Shown: positions 22,854 to 35,177 of the stretch, one piece after another
How the letters are laid out: every line of letters begins with the position of its first letter
Numbering within the stretch: position 1 is the first letter of the stretch
Translations under genes and position numbers: made by a program
The notes under the pieces: generated by a model
The model's input: only the letters and a program-made list of their open reading frames with translations
Told to the model about the DNA's origin: nothing
Databases searched by the model: none
NCBI GenBank assembly: GCA_030770535.1
Contig: JASVEC010000022.1
Span: forward strand, 496,001-560,000
Length of the DNA: 64,000 nt
Reading direction: 5' to 3'
Origin: Batkoa obscura
Lineage: Eukaryota > Entomophthoromycota > Entomophthoromycetes > Entomophthorales > Batkoaceae

Positions 22854-25758
22854 ATGGGGTCTAATTTACAAAACAACCCTCTTGTACAGAAACTAACTGG
22901 GTTAAATGAATCCACCTGGATTCATTTAGGTAAGCTAATCTCCTCCACATAACCAAACACAAACTTATATACCATCCTCAAGGCTCATTAGCTGAAATGA
23001 TGAATGAGCCTGAAAAGGCAATGAAGTCATATGAGTCAGCCCTTCGCCACAACCCTTATTCATTTACCGCACTATTCCAGATTGCTGCTCTACATCGTGC
23101 CAGGGAGCAATACGCTAAAGTAATGCACTCATTAAAAATTATTTGTAATCTCATTTTTTTTCTTTAGGCTACTGAATACTTTCAAAGAGCTCTTAATATT
23201 GAAAACTCCAACGGTGAAGTGTGGGGAGCATTAGGTCATTGCTACTTGATGATGGATGACCTCCAAAAAGCTTATTCCGCTTACCAACAAGCCCTTTACC
23301 ACGGCACCTCCCAAAGAGTAAAAACACCTAAATTTATTTTACTCTTTAATCTAATCATTAATATATCAGGATCCTAAACTTTGGTATGGCATCGGTATTC
23401 TTTATGACCGCTATGGTTCCTTAGAACACGCGGAGGAAGCTTTTTCCGCAGTGATGAGAATGGAGCCAAAATTTGAAAAAGGAAGTGAAATTTACTTCCG
23501 TCTAGGAATCATTTACAAGCAACAGCATAAATATGAGCTCAGTTTACAGGTAACATTATTTGCTATCATTTAATATATTATTGACATCATTTTAGTGCTT
23601 TAGATACATTTTAAGCTCTCCCCCTCGTCCTTTGACCGATGTGGACATTTGGTTTCAAATTGGTCATGTTTATGAGCAGCAGAAAGATGTAATATTCTTT
23701 TGTAACTTTAGAGACTTTTTACTAACGTTTACAGTTTAATTTAGCTAAAGAAGCATATGAGAGAGTTCTTTCTGAGAACCCATCTCATGCTAAAGTGTTG
23801 CAGCAATTGGGCTGGCTCTATCACCAATCTGCTGCGCCTTTTGAAGATCAAGATAAAGCTATTGTTTATCTTAACAAGTCTATTGAAGCCGGTAATTTAC
23901 TTTATAGCTTTTTTTTAAAAAAATTAACGTTTTTTAGATCCAAATGATCCACAGACTTTTTATTTGTTAGGCCGTTGTTTTATGGCTCAAAGCAAATATG
24001 GAAGAGCATATGAAGCCTATCAACAAGCTGTGTAAGTCCACAATAACATGACAATAATTGGTTTATTGAACTTTGATTTTAGTTATCGTGATGGGAAAAA
24101 CGCAGCCTTTTGGTGTTCAATTGGTGTGCTTTATTATCAAATAAATCAGTTCCGTGATGCTTTAGATGCCTATTCTAGAGCTATTCGCATTAACCCACAC
24201 ATTAGTGAAGTTTGGTATGAAATTAAATTTGTCATTTATAACATTTACTAAGTATTTTAGGTATGATTTGGGGACTTTGTATGAGTCTTGCAATAACCAA
24301 ATTGAAGATGCAAGAGATGCCTATAGCCGTGCTTTGGATTTAGATCCAAATAATCAACTTATAAGGCAAAGATTGAATTTGTTAAACAGTAACCAAAGTG
24401 AGAGAGTGTAATGTTGTTAAAACTTTTATTTCAAAAGTATCTAATACTTTTAGTAGTGCTCCAGTACCTCAGGATATAAACCCAAATCATTTCCAAAACA
24501 GCTATGCTAATGGAAATGGGCATATAGCTAGATTCAATCAGGTAAGTATTTTCAAATAAATAAATAGCGTTTCTTAAAATTATAAGGGACCAATTGGGCC
24601 AGGACCAGGGGTTCAATCATACCCTCCACCTCCCCGTCAAGAACCACCTTCACTTATGCCACCACCTATTGTAAGAGTTCTATCATTTATATATGACATT
24701 TAATCCTTATTTAACAACTTATACAGCCTAATGGAGATAGATCAAATCATTCCCATCAAGATCAGCTTGCCCCTTTAATGCGTATGAATAATACTAATTC
24801 ACCTAATCCACGTGGTGGACATCATTTACCAAACATTTTACGTGAGGAGCATACAAGACCGGTTGATCCAGGACACACACCACGTCATCCTTATGCTAAT
24901 GAACACTCACAATATTCTCAAAGCTTATTACAGCATCCTGATGCTTTACGTGCACCTAATACTCAGCCTGGGTTCCATCGTCAGCCAATTAAGCGTACTG
25001 AGCCATCTAATGTTCCAATTCCTGTAGATAATCGTAAGATGAGTTTGCCTTCCCCTGCAGGTATATCAAATCGTCCTCATAATGGATCTTCAGTTCAACA
25101 TCGTCCCCCTGAATCGAATTACTACCATCATCAAGAAAGCGTAAACCATCATAATGAACGCCGTGAGCAAGAGGATATCTATAGACAACAACGCCCACCT
25201 CCATATTCAAGACCTGAACATTCTTATATGAATGAACGTCATATGCCCCATCATGAGAGTCCATACCACCATGATGCTGTACGTAGATCTCACCAAGTTT
25301 CTACTCGCCCTTCACCTATGGTTGGACATGGTATCTCTAGAACCCCAAGAGAAGAAGAGAAAAGCCCATTCCAAAATATAGATAACCATAACCGTATTGA
25401 AGAAAAGCCAAGGCCACCAATCCCATCTCATCTTTCTCGTCCTAGTGAACCTATGGCCAGTCCCAAATTTAATGAGTCTCGTAAATCACGCCATGTTGAT
25501 GAAGATTATGATGGAGCCGCTGATACTTTAGTAAGTATGAGTCAATCTTATTCTTATAAATCACATAGACCACCAACTCCACCTAAGCCACAAAATAATG
25601 AATCGAATAATGAATCAAATAATATCAATAATAATTTGAATTCATACCATCCATCCCAACTTGGATCCCCCCGCCAATCACCAAAAAATCAAACCAATGG
25701 ATCCCACCCTGACGAGAGGAATGGTACTTCTTCAAGACGCTCCACCTCTCAGGCCTGA
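22854..25758 (+). CDS. SSN6: Cyc8/Ssn6-type TPR transcriptional corepressor
   Basis: Twelve exons give about 789 residues: 22854-22929, 22983-23119, 23168-23317, 23370-23549, 23596-23688, 23735-23891, 23938-24031, 24083-24214, 24261-24407, 24454-24541, 24587-24670 and 24727-25758. All phases agree. The first half (to about residue 390) is a tandem array of tetratricopeptide repeats nearly superimposable on yeast Cyc8, with WGALGHCYLMMDDLQKAY, LYDRYGSLEHAEEAF and FWCSIGVLYYQI. The second half is a His/Pro/Asn/Ser-rich, probably disordered tail. Cyc8 forms a complex with Tup1 that is recruited by DNA-binding repressors to many promoters. The TPRs bind Tup1 and the repressors. The start codon places a short leader (MGSNLQNN) before the first TPR. 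Confidence 0.95.
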
Positions 25759-26854
25759 TTTCCGATTTAGAGAACAGCTAATTTTATAAAAAACAGCTAT
25801 CTACCTGATCCGCTAACCACAACATTTTTGTAACTCTTGTTCCATTTATTTCTGGTTTGTTACTACGCTTTTTTTTAAAATGATAAATTCATTTAATTTT
25901 AATGAATCCAAATACTCTTTTTATTTTTACAAGTCTAGCACATTGTTTAAATAAAATTATATGAGTGCAATAATCTTAAATATGTGTTTTAAATAATAGT
26001 AGATTTTTTTAGTAAGTTGTTTGAAATACAATCCTTCTAATGAGTGTAAAATAATAAGTGAGGGAAATTATTTTAGCATTTTGAATTGAAGGTTCCATTA
26101 TTATTATTTCTAATTATATTCCAGGTAATGTTACGAATGACGAATAGATTTCTAAGGGTAAAATTATTTTTCTTCATAGAACTCATTACGTCATACGTGT
26201 GATTTAATTACAAGATCCTAAATTTTTATGTTAACTCGTTAATAAGAACATTAGGAATTAATTTTTATCTTTTTAAAATATTTTTTACATTTTTGAAAAA
26301 TTTAAAATTGAAATTTTTTATTATAATAATTACTCATGACATTCAAAAATTGTAAAAAATCAAACATAGTCATTAACTTTGGAATTTAACAAATTTAGTG
26401 TTTTAAATGCTTAGCTCTAAAACATTATTAGCTCTTATACATAATAGTTTCTCTAAAATAGTTGACTAATTAATGTACTAAACTCTTTCTACTGTTAGTC
26501 TTAGATTTGTAATGATATTAACAACCTTTCTTTGACTTCAAATTTATAGCTTAGCCTTAAAGCTTAGAAAAATTGAGATAATTAATTATTTAACTAAACA
26601 GCTTTCAATGTCTTAGCTAAAATTAAAAGCATCAGTTATTTAAATCCTTAGTAAAAAATCTATTATGATTTTACTTTTCCTTACAGCCAATGAACCTCCA
26701 CAATCATGATTGAAAATACCAAGGTGAATAACTAAAGTTTAGTGTAACCTGAAACTCTAATTGGCTATAAACAAGCCTATTCATTGGCAAATAATGATCT
26801 CATATGGATTCGAAGAATATATGACAAAAAAATTAAAAGCTTTTTGATTTACAT
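25759..26854. other. Intergenic region
   Basis: About 1.1 kb of AT-rich DNA between two genes on the same strand, so it includes the 3' end of SSN6 and the promoter of the Osh gene. No other signal seen. Confidence 0.5.
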
Positions 26855-28310
26855 ATGACAACAAATAGCAATTCAAAGATGGAAAACAGCGAATACCATG
26901 AAGAAGAAGAGATCTTAGAGCCAAGTGCACGCAATATAATCACTTCTTTGATAGGCCAACTATCTAAAGGCTCAGATTTACATAGAGTAACATTACCTAC
27001 CTTTGTTTTAGAGCCTAGAAGTTTTTTAGAGAGGATAACTGATTTTATGAGCCATCCAGAAGAGTTATTAGAGTAAATTTATTTTTATTGTTTTAGTCTA
27101 AATTAATATTGTATTCAAAAAAGAGCTCATAAATTAGATTCCCCTGAAAAAAGAATGTTAGCAATCTGTCACTATTTTTTATCTGGGTGGCACATTAGAC
27201 CTAAGGTAAAATTTTAATTTAGCCAATTGAATTTGATCTTAAATGCTTTTAAAGGGAGTACGTAAACCATACAATCCAGTCCTTGGGGAATATTTCCGAT
27301 GCCGTTGGAATTTTTCCAATGGTACCAAAGGGTATTATTTATCTGAACAAGTATCGCATCATCCCCCAATATCAGCATATGTGTTTGCAAGCCCAGACAA
27401 TAATTTTATAATTGAAGGGGAGATGAGGCCGAAATCCAAGTTTTATGGGACATCGGCAGGAACGATGTTAGAAGGATCAGCACGTATTCGCTTATTAAAT
27501 CTTCCGGGAGAAGAATATACTATCACTTACCCTAATATTTATGTTTATGGAATCTTATTTGGTAAATTAACTTATGAACTTGGGGACATTTCAGTAATTA
27601 GATGTGAAAAAACAAACTTGGTCTGTAAGGCGGAGTTTAAAACTAAGGTAAATGGCATAATTAATAGATAGTTAAATACTAATTTTATTTAGGGATTGTT
27701 TTCTGGGTCATATCATGATTTAGCAGGTAAAATCAAGAGAATAAATACAGGAGAAACAGTATATGAAATTCAAGGAAAATGGACGGATAAATTAAAGTTG
27801 TCAGATAAAGTAAATGGTTTTTAAAATAAAGAAACTTAAGTTAAGAATTTTAGGGAGGGAAGTCTAGATTGTTTTTTGATGCTATAAGTGCTGAAGTATA
27901 TCCTAAAGATGTAGCACCAGAAGCAGAACAAGATGAATTTGAATCTAGAAGGTATGTTGATAATTTAGAGATTTTCTATTAAGTTAAACTTTCTTTTAAG
28001 GCTTTGGCAACATGTTACAGAAAATTTGAAGGTAGATCTTGATAAAGCAACTGAAGAAAAATCTCGGATAGAACAAAACCAAAGGGATCGTACTCGCAAA
28101 TATGAAGAAGCTAAAAAGAAATGGAAGCATCGATTCTTCAATGTAACTGAAAGTGGAAGTAGTTGGAAGCTTGAAAAGTAACAACAATGTTTTATTTTAT
28201 AGAAATTATTATTAATCGATTCAATTAGTCTTCCATCAAATCCTGTTGAAGCAAATGAAGCTATTGAAAACTTTATATTTAATTATAACCCTAATTCAGA
28301 GGAATGTTGA
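26855..28310 (+). CDS. Oxysterol-binding protein homologue (Osh/ORP lipid-transfer protein, short form)
   Basis: Seven exons give about 388 residues: 26855-27072, 27124-27205, 27255-27647, 27693-27809, 27854-27951, 28001-28177 and 28229-28310. The ORD domain is complete: a lid-like N-terminal part, LSGWHIRPKGVRKPYNPVLGE, the family signature EQVSHHPP for phosphoinositide/PI4P binding, and the C-terminal helical part RTRKYEEAKKKWKHRFF. No PH, ankyrin or GOLD domain is present, so this is a short ORP like yeast Osh4-Osh7. The KPYNPVLGE wording recalls the Osh6/Osh7/ORP8 phosphatidylserine branch, but I do not assign it. These proteins counter-exchange sterol or phosphatidylserine for PI4P between ER and Golgi or plasma membrane. 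The first intron uses the acceptor after an A-run at 27123, because an earlier TTTTAG would leave an in-frame stop. Confidence 0.92.
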
Positions 28311-29411
28311 GTAGATTTTTAAACCATCTTTATTTTTTAAGTGAATTAAATGGAATTCATAGATTTTGAGTTTGGTAAATTAAAGTAAATTGAAGTTTGA
28401 TTTTATTATATTTTTATCAAATTTTATTTAAATGTATTACATTTAATAGCTATACAAACTAATAATACTCAATAACATTAGATTTAATTTATGTTTAAAA
28501 CAGGTTAATAGATTTAAGTGAACCATTCATATTGTTAATACTAATCGAAAGTCTAAAGTTTCACTTATAATAAAACACGAATAATAGCTCTAGCTATCTT
28601 GAAACTTCAATTTTATTGTACTGTTTATTAATATTATTTAAATATTGTTAGAAAAGAATCACTTTACTTTGTATAGTGTACGATTGCAAATTTATTTTAT
28701 CTTTGATTTTCACCTATTAAATAGCTTTAATTTTAAAAATATTTTTATATTTCTTATTACATAAAAATTAATGATTTATTTGAAAATTAAAATTAAGAAT
28801 GTTTCTGTTAGTTTTTATAATCTTTATTTAACCACATAGTAATTTAATGTAATAAATCTGATTATTGTTTCTTAATATAATAATCATTTTATTTAATAAA
28901 CTACCTGATTTTTAATTGTTTTTTTTTAATACAAAAGTTTATAAGTCTTCTTTAAATGAAGACCCTTATATTTAACTTAATAAAAAATTCAAATTTATAG
29001 CAGTTTTCATTTTGGCATTTTTTAAGTAATAGGAATGTACACTACTATTTTTTATTATCACCTTATTATTATCATTGGAAAACATAGTAAATTAATATCA
29101 ATATACAAATAAATAAAATCATATAAATTGTATCTACTACGTTTTTAACAATATTTGTAAATGCCTAAATAAGATTAAAAATTAGGATTATTGTAGCTTA
29201 TCTACTAATACTTTGGATAAATAAATATACATCATCTATTAAGGCAAAGATAATCAATATTAGTCTCTGTAATCTATTTTTTAAAAGTGAAACAAATATT
29301 ATAATGATAAACTTTATAATTTAATTAAAATAAGTTTATTGAATAAAAGATATTAAATATCAGAAGGATTAAAATCTATAAATTTTATCCATTTTTATAA
29401 AAGCCAACGAT
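28311..29411. other. Convergent spacer
   Basis: About 1.1 kb of very AT-rich DNA between convergent genes. No gene, RNA or repeat recognised. Confidence 0.5.
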
Positions 29412-32400
29412 TTAAACATAAAAGGAAGAAAGAATAGATATACTTTTCCTTGAAAAGATTCCTAAGATTGTCTTCTTGAATAAAAGAGGAGCTACAATAA
29501 GACCTACAAAGAAAGCAAATATAATAACAAACAAGATTCCATAAAGGATGGCACGACGGCGGCGTTGATTCATTTGTCTTAATGAAAAGATGGGTGGACG
29601 TATTTGTCTGGAAGGACGTAACCAAAACAACATGGTTGAATGCCATTTATCTACGTACGGAATAAGTGTGAATGGAGCAAGTGAGAAAAAGATCAAATGA
29701 GCGGAGATGAAATCGGTTGCAAATAAAGACATTTCAATGATTTTACATACAAATTCTCTTAATGGCTGAGTAATGGTCATCCATCCTAAGCCTGCTGAAA
29801 TCCATTTACCAGTCCACCAAGCTACATTAGCACCATCATGTCCAAACTCACGTGTCAAGAACATAAACATTAATAAAGCAAATATGAAGCGTTGAATAAA
29901 CATAGCAGCGGTAATACCAAGGATAGCACGAGATAAGTTAAAGTTTTCTAAGAACCATAACAATACAAAGCAAATAATGAGATTTAAAACTGCCCAAGCA
30001 TGAGCAACAGCAGCAATGACAGCACCAAAGGATTTGGCACAGATAGTCATAACTGGACCCAAAAATAAGGAGACTGGGAATAAAACAATCAAAATACCAG
30101 CATTTAAGATGATAGGTAGGAAAGCAACTAAGATGGCACGTACCAAACCTGATGAACCTTTAAGAGAAGGAGGGGTATATGGCTTTTTGCCATTTTTATC
30201 CTCTTCAATAACAGGATCATAGTTTGAAACGATACCATAAATCAAGACAGTCAGAATGGCGAACATCATTGGTACAATGACTTCTGAGAAGAAGATAATT
30301 AAACGATGAGCTCTAGGTACATGACCTCCAATCTTTCTTTCTTTATCACCAAGCTTCTTTCTCTTTTGACCAGTGATTCTGGTACGTGCGTAACGGCAAT
30401 GAGCAACCCAGGATTCTTTTGCCGAGGAAGAGTTACCAGCAGACATCCATCTTAAAAAGTTACGATAATCAAGAATGAACTCCATTAAAGACAATTGATG
30501 AGGGTTAAAGATCCAAGGCGATAAGACCAAACCAATAACTGTGAACCAGAAGTAAAGAAAGAAAGGTGAGAAGAGATGAGGGGCAAGACAAGCGAACATT
30601 AAAAACAGGAAACCTCTCAATCCAGAATAAATACTAGAGCTAGCGAATCTTGAGTAAAGAATTGCAAAAGTTTGTCTTGTAGTAGCAAAACCACGACCAG
30701 TACCAATATATCTAGCACCACCAAAACTCATGTTACTCAAAATTGAGTTGCTAAAAATTTGAGTAGTAAAAATTTCAAACATGGGGGAGAAGGACGCTAA
30801 TTGTTTTCCAAGTCTAGCTGCCATACGAACAAAACCTTGCTCTGACAACACTTGCAAGATAAGTGGAAGGAAAGTAATGAAGAAAACAATAAAGACCGAT
30901 ACCACGGTACGGTCAATCCAGTTAGTGACTGGAAGCTTGTTCCAACACTGTAAACTTTCTTGGAACACAGGAAATTCATTATTAACTTCTGAAGTAGAAC
31001 AAACAGTTTGAGTACTAGTGATTACACCAACACAGGCTAAGACCATCAAAAAGATTTGAATAGAAAACATAATCATCATATTGTTAACTTGGAAACCAGG
31101 ATGTGCATAAAAGAGAGTTAAGAAGCGATCCAAAGGAAGCTGAGTGTAGAGATAGTAGTATTCTCTAGAGAGTAATTGTTCACCCATACCAGTACCAATC
31201 TTGGTATTGAAATTAAGCACTGAGCAAAAACCAAGATCCCTTCCTTTACCGCATTGAATGTATTCGCAATGCTTAATTCTCCCACCTCTTTGGAAAGCAT
31301 TCATACCAGCATAGATATCTTCATTTAAATGAAGACCTTTTTGTGCTTTAGATAAGCCACCACGAGTGTTCATAAAGACCATATTCAAGAAATCAGGATG
31401 ACCATAATGTAATCTACCACCAACAGTGGACAAAATACGATGGGTAAGCGTACCAAAAGTTTGTTCTTTACCAGCAGCAATATCACCAAGTACACCAATA
31501 TTTTCAGAAAAGATATATTCTCTGGCACCAATAATGGCAACTGGTTTCTTTATTTCTTCTGCGGCTGAAGCTGGAGCATATGGAGAATGTTGTGGAGCTT
31601 GATATTCTTCAAATTCGGCTAAAACGGAACGGATTTTAAGTGCTTCCTCAAGATAATTATCTTGATTAGCATCAATGACTTGAATATATTCACCTCTTGT
31701 GAATATAATAGCATGATTTTGATTATCCGATTTACCGTCACCAAGAATAGGATTTCCGGGAATACGAATACGATATTTGGGTTCTCTTTTACCATCTTCG
31801 TTAACTGGCATATGACCATCAGTTAAACAAGAGTACATGACAACTTCATCTTCAGTGACACCTTTTTCTTCTTCAAGATAAGCAATTTGGAGATCCGGAT
31901 AAGTTTTTAATAAGAAGTCTACATTTTCTTTTTCCTCCTTATTAAATTTGGTATATCTTTGCATAGAAATCAAGAAGTTGAATTTACGCCTTGCCATTAA
32001 ATCTAACTCTTCGTCTAAAGCTTCACTATTACCACCTAGCAACTGAACCAACTCTGGGTTCTCGATTCGATGCAATAACTTTAAGGCTTTAGAGTAGTTC
32101 ATAAATCCAGAGATGGTACGGTATAAAGTTTGAGATCTTAAAGAGGCCCAGATTCTAGTACGTAAAGTAAACTCAGGTGCAGCAGATTTAAACCCAATAC
32201 AATAAAATGGCAAATCGTCCATTTTAACCTTTGTATCTTGCTTATCACTAGCAATTTCATCAATAGGGAAAGTTGGAGGTTCATTGTCCATTAGAGAGTT
32301 TTCTTCTGCTAATATCTTAGTATCTTTAACAAAGTTATCCCATTCAACAGTATATAAAGATTTTAAGTATTCCAAAAGGGTAACTCGGGTATATTGATCA

Positions 32401-35177
32401 TCTTCACGAATAATTTCTCTTAATGATAATAAAATCTTTTCAGCATAATGAGGAGTAAAGACAGTAAAAGTAGGCATGTTTTCAACTGGTAATGGTTCTG
32501 GTATAACTGTAGATAAAGAAGAGGCAAAAAAGGAAATTCTTCTTTCAGCTTCTGAGCCGGGAGGATAAAATTCAGTATTAACACCAGTATCTTCCTGTGC
32601 AACAAAGAATGAAGGGGGTTTGAGTTTTTTCTTTCCTTCAATATCGCTAGCAACTTGTTGGTATAAAAGCTTTTGTACATGATCAATAGAAACTAAATGA
32701 TCTCTATACATGGAAATAATGATTGCGTTCCATACTTGGGAGCATAGCATTTTAGGTCTTAATTTAATTTCCATATTAGAGGTAGCCAATAATTTAGTGT
32801 AAATACGCTTTGGTAATCTACCAAATATATTTTTCCATGGAGATAAGATAGAAATCCCCATAGAGAATGCGTTCGCAATAGAAAATAAAGAACTGATTAT
32901 AATATACCAAAGATAAGAATCTAAGAAGAACATAACCAACAATAAGAGAACCATCATGATCATAGTAATAGGTCCCATTAATTTACAAATTGAAAAGCCA
33001 CCTAAATAACCTTTTAAAGCATCTTGACAATCTCCCATGTCTAAATAAACCAAAGCACGGAAAGCGTTTTTTACTGACCAAATTAAGGCTAAGTAACTTT
33101 CAATCAATTTACAAGCTCCAATCAATGCCCACATACTCACGGATGCAGCACGGTTATTAAAATCTAAACTTGCATAATCGGCAGTAAATGCACGGTTAGT
33201 GATATTTGGCTTAGAACTAGTTAACAAAGTTAAGCTTGGAATATAATTGAAAAGGTTGGCAGGAGGTATAACGGTAAGGAAAATAGTAGTAGCAACGGCA
33301 AATGCGGCATGCAGTGGACCAAGGATTTGAGCGATGACATTTTCTCTATCCAAAATGAGCTCACCCTTTTTAAGCTTAATAGAAAGCCAAGCAACAACGG
33401 CAGCTGGAGCAACATTTAATATATAAATAACTGAAAGGATAGCCATTCTGCGAAACAAAATACGGTATTTAGCCCAGTCTTTTTCAATGAAAAACAGTTC
33501 ACAGAAGCTACCCCATAACGCTATAAAAGCAGATATGGCACCACCTAAACCTACTAATGACCACAATTGAGGAGGAAAGTTAGCTTCGTTAGCTTCAAGG
33601 TCGATACCATCTTCTCTATCAGTTACATATTGATCATAAGATATTAAGATGAAAGGCGAGTTAATAATCCAAAAGTAATAAAACACGGAAATGTGGAAGA
33701 TCCATAATCGAGAGAAGTTGGTGATAATGTGTAGCCATGTTCTTCTTTCAAAGTATGTTTTCTTTATGGATTTTTTCCAGTTGACATCCTTTAATCTTTG
33801 ATATCTCTCTCCAGGAACTAAACTCATAAGTTTGGTTTTTTTATCTTCTAAAACTAATCGTTCACAAGATTCCCTAGTCCAGAAGGTTTCGTTTATATCA
33901 TCATAACCAATAACTTGAGCATGGTCTCTTTCTCTTTTCAAGAATTGACCATTCACTACTTCATAATTTTGATCACGGATATAGTTATATAATGGAGTGA
34001 CGACATTATTTAGAAAATCTCCTTCTTCAACACTATTGTTTTTTGCAGTGTCATCGATAGATAAGTAATGATCATTTGCCAATTTAAAAATAAAGCAGAT
34101 GACTTCAGGTAAATAACGTATGTTTAAAGCTTCACCCCAAATCAATAAATATAAGGCAATATTTCTAACCCTTTCGTGTTGGGTTAACTTGGACATCTTA
34201 TTACGCCACCACTCTTCCAAAGACTCAGCCATGTATTGTTCTTCCATTTGATCTCCAATACCACTACCAAGTTTTAAGTCTTGGTGTAAAGAAGAGTCTT
34301 TATTAAACTCGGCAGCAAAGAACCACTTTCTGTAATTAGAATTTACCCCACCAATATAATCAGCATGTAAGGTTAATAATGCTAAAGTTGGAGACATTCT
34401 TGATGCTCTGGAATCCAACATGGTCATTAAAGAATCGTATTGGTTCCTTATACTATCAGTTTGAAAACCAAACTTAGCTTTAAGGTCCATAAAGATATCT
34501 AAGATCTCTTCTTTACTTAAAGGTACTTGGTTTTGTGTACTCCAAGCAGGCCATGGATAATCTTTAGCTAAAGAACGATGTCCAGGGAGATCAAAGTATT
34601 CAGTCTCATTATTATTATCTGACACCCATGAACTAGCTCTTGAGAAAGAGGAAACAGATTGTGCTGGGTATTGAGGCTTTTTGCTTTCAATCAAAGCCAA
34701 TAAAGATTCAGTAGATGGAGCGTATTTAGCATAACGAGAATCTGCTAATTTAGTACTTCTTAAGGAACCAAAAAGATCTAAACTGTTAAAATGCTCCTGG
34801 CTTGCTTCTCTTATTGATGATTGAGATGAACTACTGCCGCCCATGCCTAATTCTAAGATTGACTCCGGGTAGTTTCCACCTTGGTTGCTGCCTTTGATCC
34901 GATTAACATCTAGTATCGGTGAAGGTTGCTTGGGTACTTGTAAATTATTAGGTGAATTTACAGAAGAATCTGATGAATAGTAAGGAGATCTCATTGGGTT
35001 TTCTATATCGTATTCCTCCTGGTTTTCATCAAGATAATTATTAATAAAGGATATTGATGTATTATATGGGTTTAAGCGAGGATCATTGGTGAAATCCTCC
35101 TCTAAGTATTCTAATTGTTCATAAGTTTCATTATCATCTTTCTCCTGCTTATTATTTTTTTTGTTAATCCCCTTCAT
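29412..35177 (-). CDS. FKS1: 1,3-beta-glucan synthase catalytic subunit (FKS family, GT48)
   Basis: A single exon of 1,921 residues, the normal size (yeast Fks1 about 1,880). The cytosolic N-terminus is acidic and Ser/Asn-rich, then comes the FKS1_dom1 region (WGEALNIRYLPEVICF), a first membrane block and the large cytosolic glucan-synthase domain (KAQKGLHLNEDIYAGMNAF, GKGRDLGF, IGTGMGEQ). A second block of many membrane segments includes GGARYIGTGRGFATTR and FNPHQ. The enzyme sits in the plasma membrane and polymerises UDP-glucose into cell-wall 1,3-beta-glucan under Rho1 control. The two segments aligned with yeast echinocandin hot spots differ markedly from the yeast sequence (see findings). 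The lack of introns contrasts with neighbouring genes. Confidence 0.97.
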   Translation of the reverse strand: MKGINKKNNKQEKDDNETYEQLEYLEEDFTNDPRLNPYNTSISFINNYLDENQEEYDIENPMRSPYYSSDSSVNSPNNLQVPKQPSPILDVNRIKGSNQGGNYPESILELGMGGSSSSQSSIREASQEHFNSLDLFGSLRSTKLADSRYAKYAPSTESLLALIESKKPQYPAQSVSSFSRASSWVSDNNNETEYFDLPGHRSLAKDYPWPAWSTQNQVPLSKEEILDIFMDLKAKFGFQTDSIRNQYDSLMTMLDSRASRMSPTLALLTLHADYIGGVNSNYRKWFFAAEFNKDSSLHQDLKLGSGIGDQMEEQYMAESLEEWWRNKMSKLTQHERVRNIALYLLIWGEALNIRYLPEVICFIFKLANDHYLSIDDTAKNNSVEEGDFLNNVVTPLYNYIRDQNYEVVNGQFLKRERDHAQVIGYDDINETFWTRESCERLVLEDKKTKLMSLVPGERYQRLKDVNWKKSIKKTYFERRTWLHIITNFSRLWIFHISVFYYFWIINSPFILISYDQYVTDREDGIDLEANEANFPPQLWSLVGLGGAISAFIALWGSFCELFFIEKDWAKYRILFRRMAILSVIYILNVAPAAVVAWLSIKLKKGELILDRENVIAQILGPLHAAFAVATTIFLTVIPPANLFNYIPSLTLLTSSKPNITNRAFTADYASLDFNNRAASVSMWALIGACKLIESYLALIWSVKNAFRALVYLDMGDCQDALKGYLGGFSICKLMGPITMIMMVLLLLVMFFLDSYLWYIIISSLFSIANAFSMGISILSPWKNIFGRLPKRIYTKLLATSNMEIKLRPKMLCSQVWNAIIISMYRDHLVSIDHVQKLLYQQVASDIEGKKKLKPPSFFVAQEDTGVNTEFYPPGSEAERRISFFASSLSTVIPEPLPVENMPTFTVFTPHYAEKILLSLREIIREDDQYTRVTLLEYLKSLYTVEWDNFVKDTKILAEENSLMDNEPPTFPIDEIASDKQDTKVKMDDLPFYCIGFKSAAPEFTLRTRIWASLRSQTLYRTISGFMNYSKALKLLHRIENPELVQLLGGNSEALDEELDLMARRKFNFLISMQRYTKFNKEEKENVDFLLKTYPDLQIAYLEEEKGVTEDEVVMYSCLTDGHMPVNEDGKREPKYRIRIPGNPILGDGKSDNQNHAIIFTRGEYIQVIDANQDNYLEEALKIRSVLAEFEEYQAPQHSPYAPASAAEEIKKPVAIIGAREYIFSENIGVLGDIAAGKEQTFGTLTHRILSTVGGRLHYGHPDFLNMVFMNTRGGLSKAQKGLHLNEDIYAGMNAFQRGGRIKHCEYIQCGKGRDLGFCSVLNFNTKIGTGMGEQLLSREYYYLYTQLPLDRFLTLFYAHPGFQVNNMMIMFSIQIFLMVLACVGVITSTQTVCSTSEVNNEFPVFQESLQCWNKLPVTNWIDRTVVSVFIVFFITFLPLILQVLSEQGFVRMAARLGKQLASFSPMFEIFTTQIFSNSILSNMSFGGARYIGTGRGFATTRQTFAILYSRFASSSIYSGLRGFLFLMFACLAPHLFSPFFLYFWFTVIGLVLSPWIFNPHQLSLMEFILDYRNFLRWMSAGNSSSAKESWVAHCRYARTRITGQKRKKLGDKERKIGGHVPRAHRLIIFFSEVIVPMMFAILTVLIYGIVSNYDPVIEEDKNGKKPYTPPSLKGSSGLVRAILVAFLPIILNAGILIVLFPVSLFLGPVMTICAKSFGAVIAAVAHAWAVLNLIICFVLLWFLENFNLSRAILGITAAMFIQRFIFALLMFMFLTREFGHDGANVAWWTGKWISAGLGWMTITQPLREFVCKIIEMSLFATDFISAHLIFFSLAPFTLIPYVDKWHSTMLFWLRPSRQIRPPIFSLRQMNQRRRRAILYGILFVIIFAFFVGLIVAPLLFKKTILGIFSRKSISILSSFYV

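Noticed and set aside
27097-27123. Earlier splice acceptor (TTTTAG) in the first intron of the Osh gene
   Set aside because: It would place an in-frame TAA before the conserved LDSPEKRM. The later acceptor restores the family alignment.
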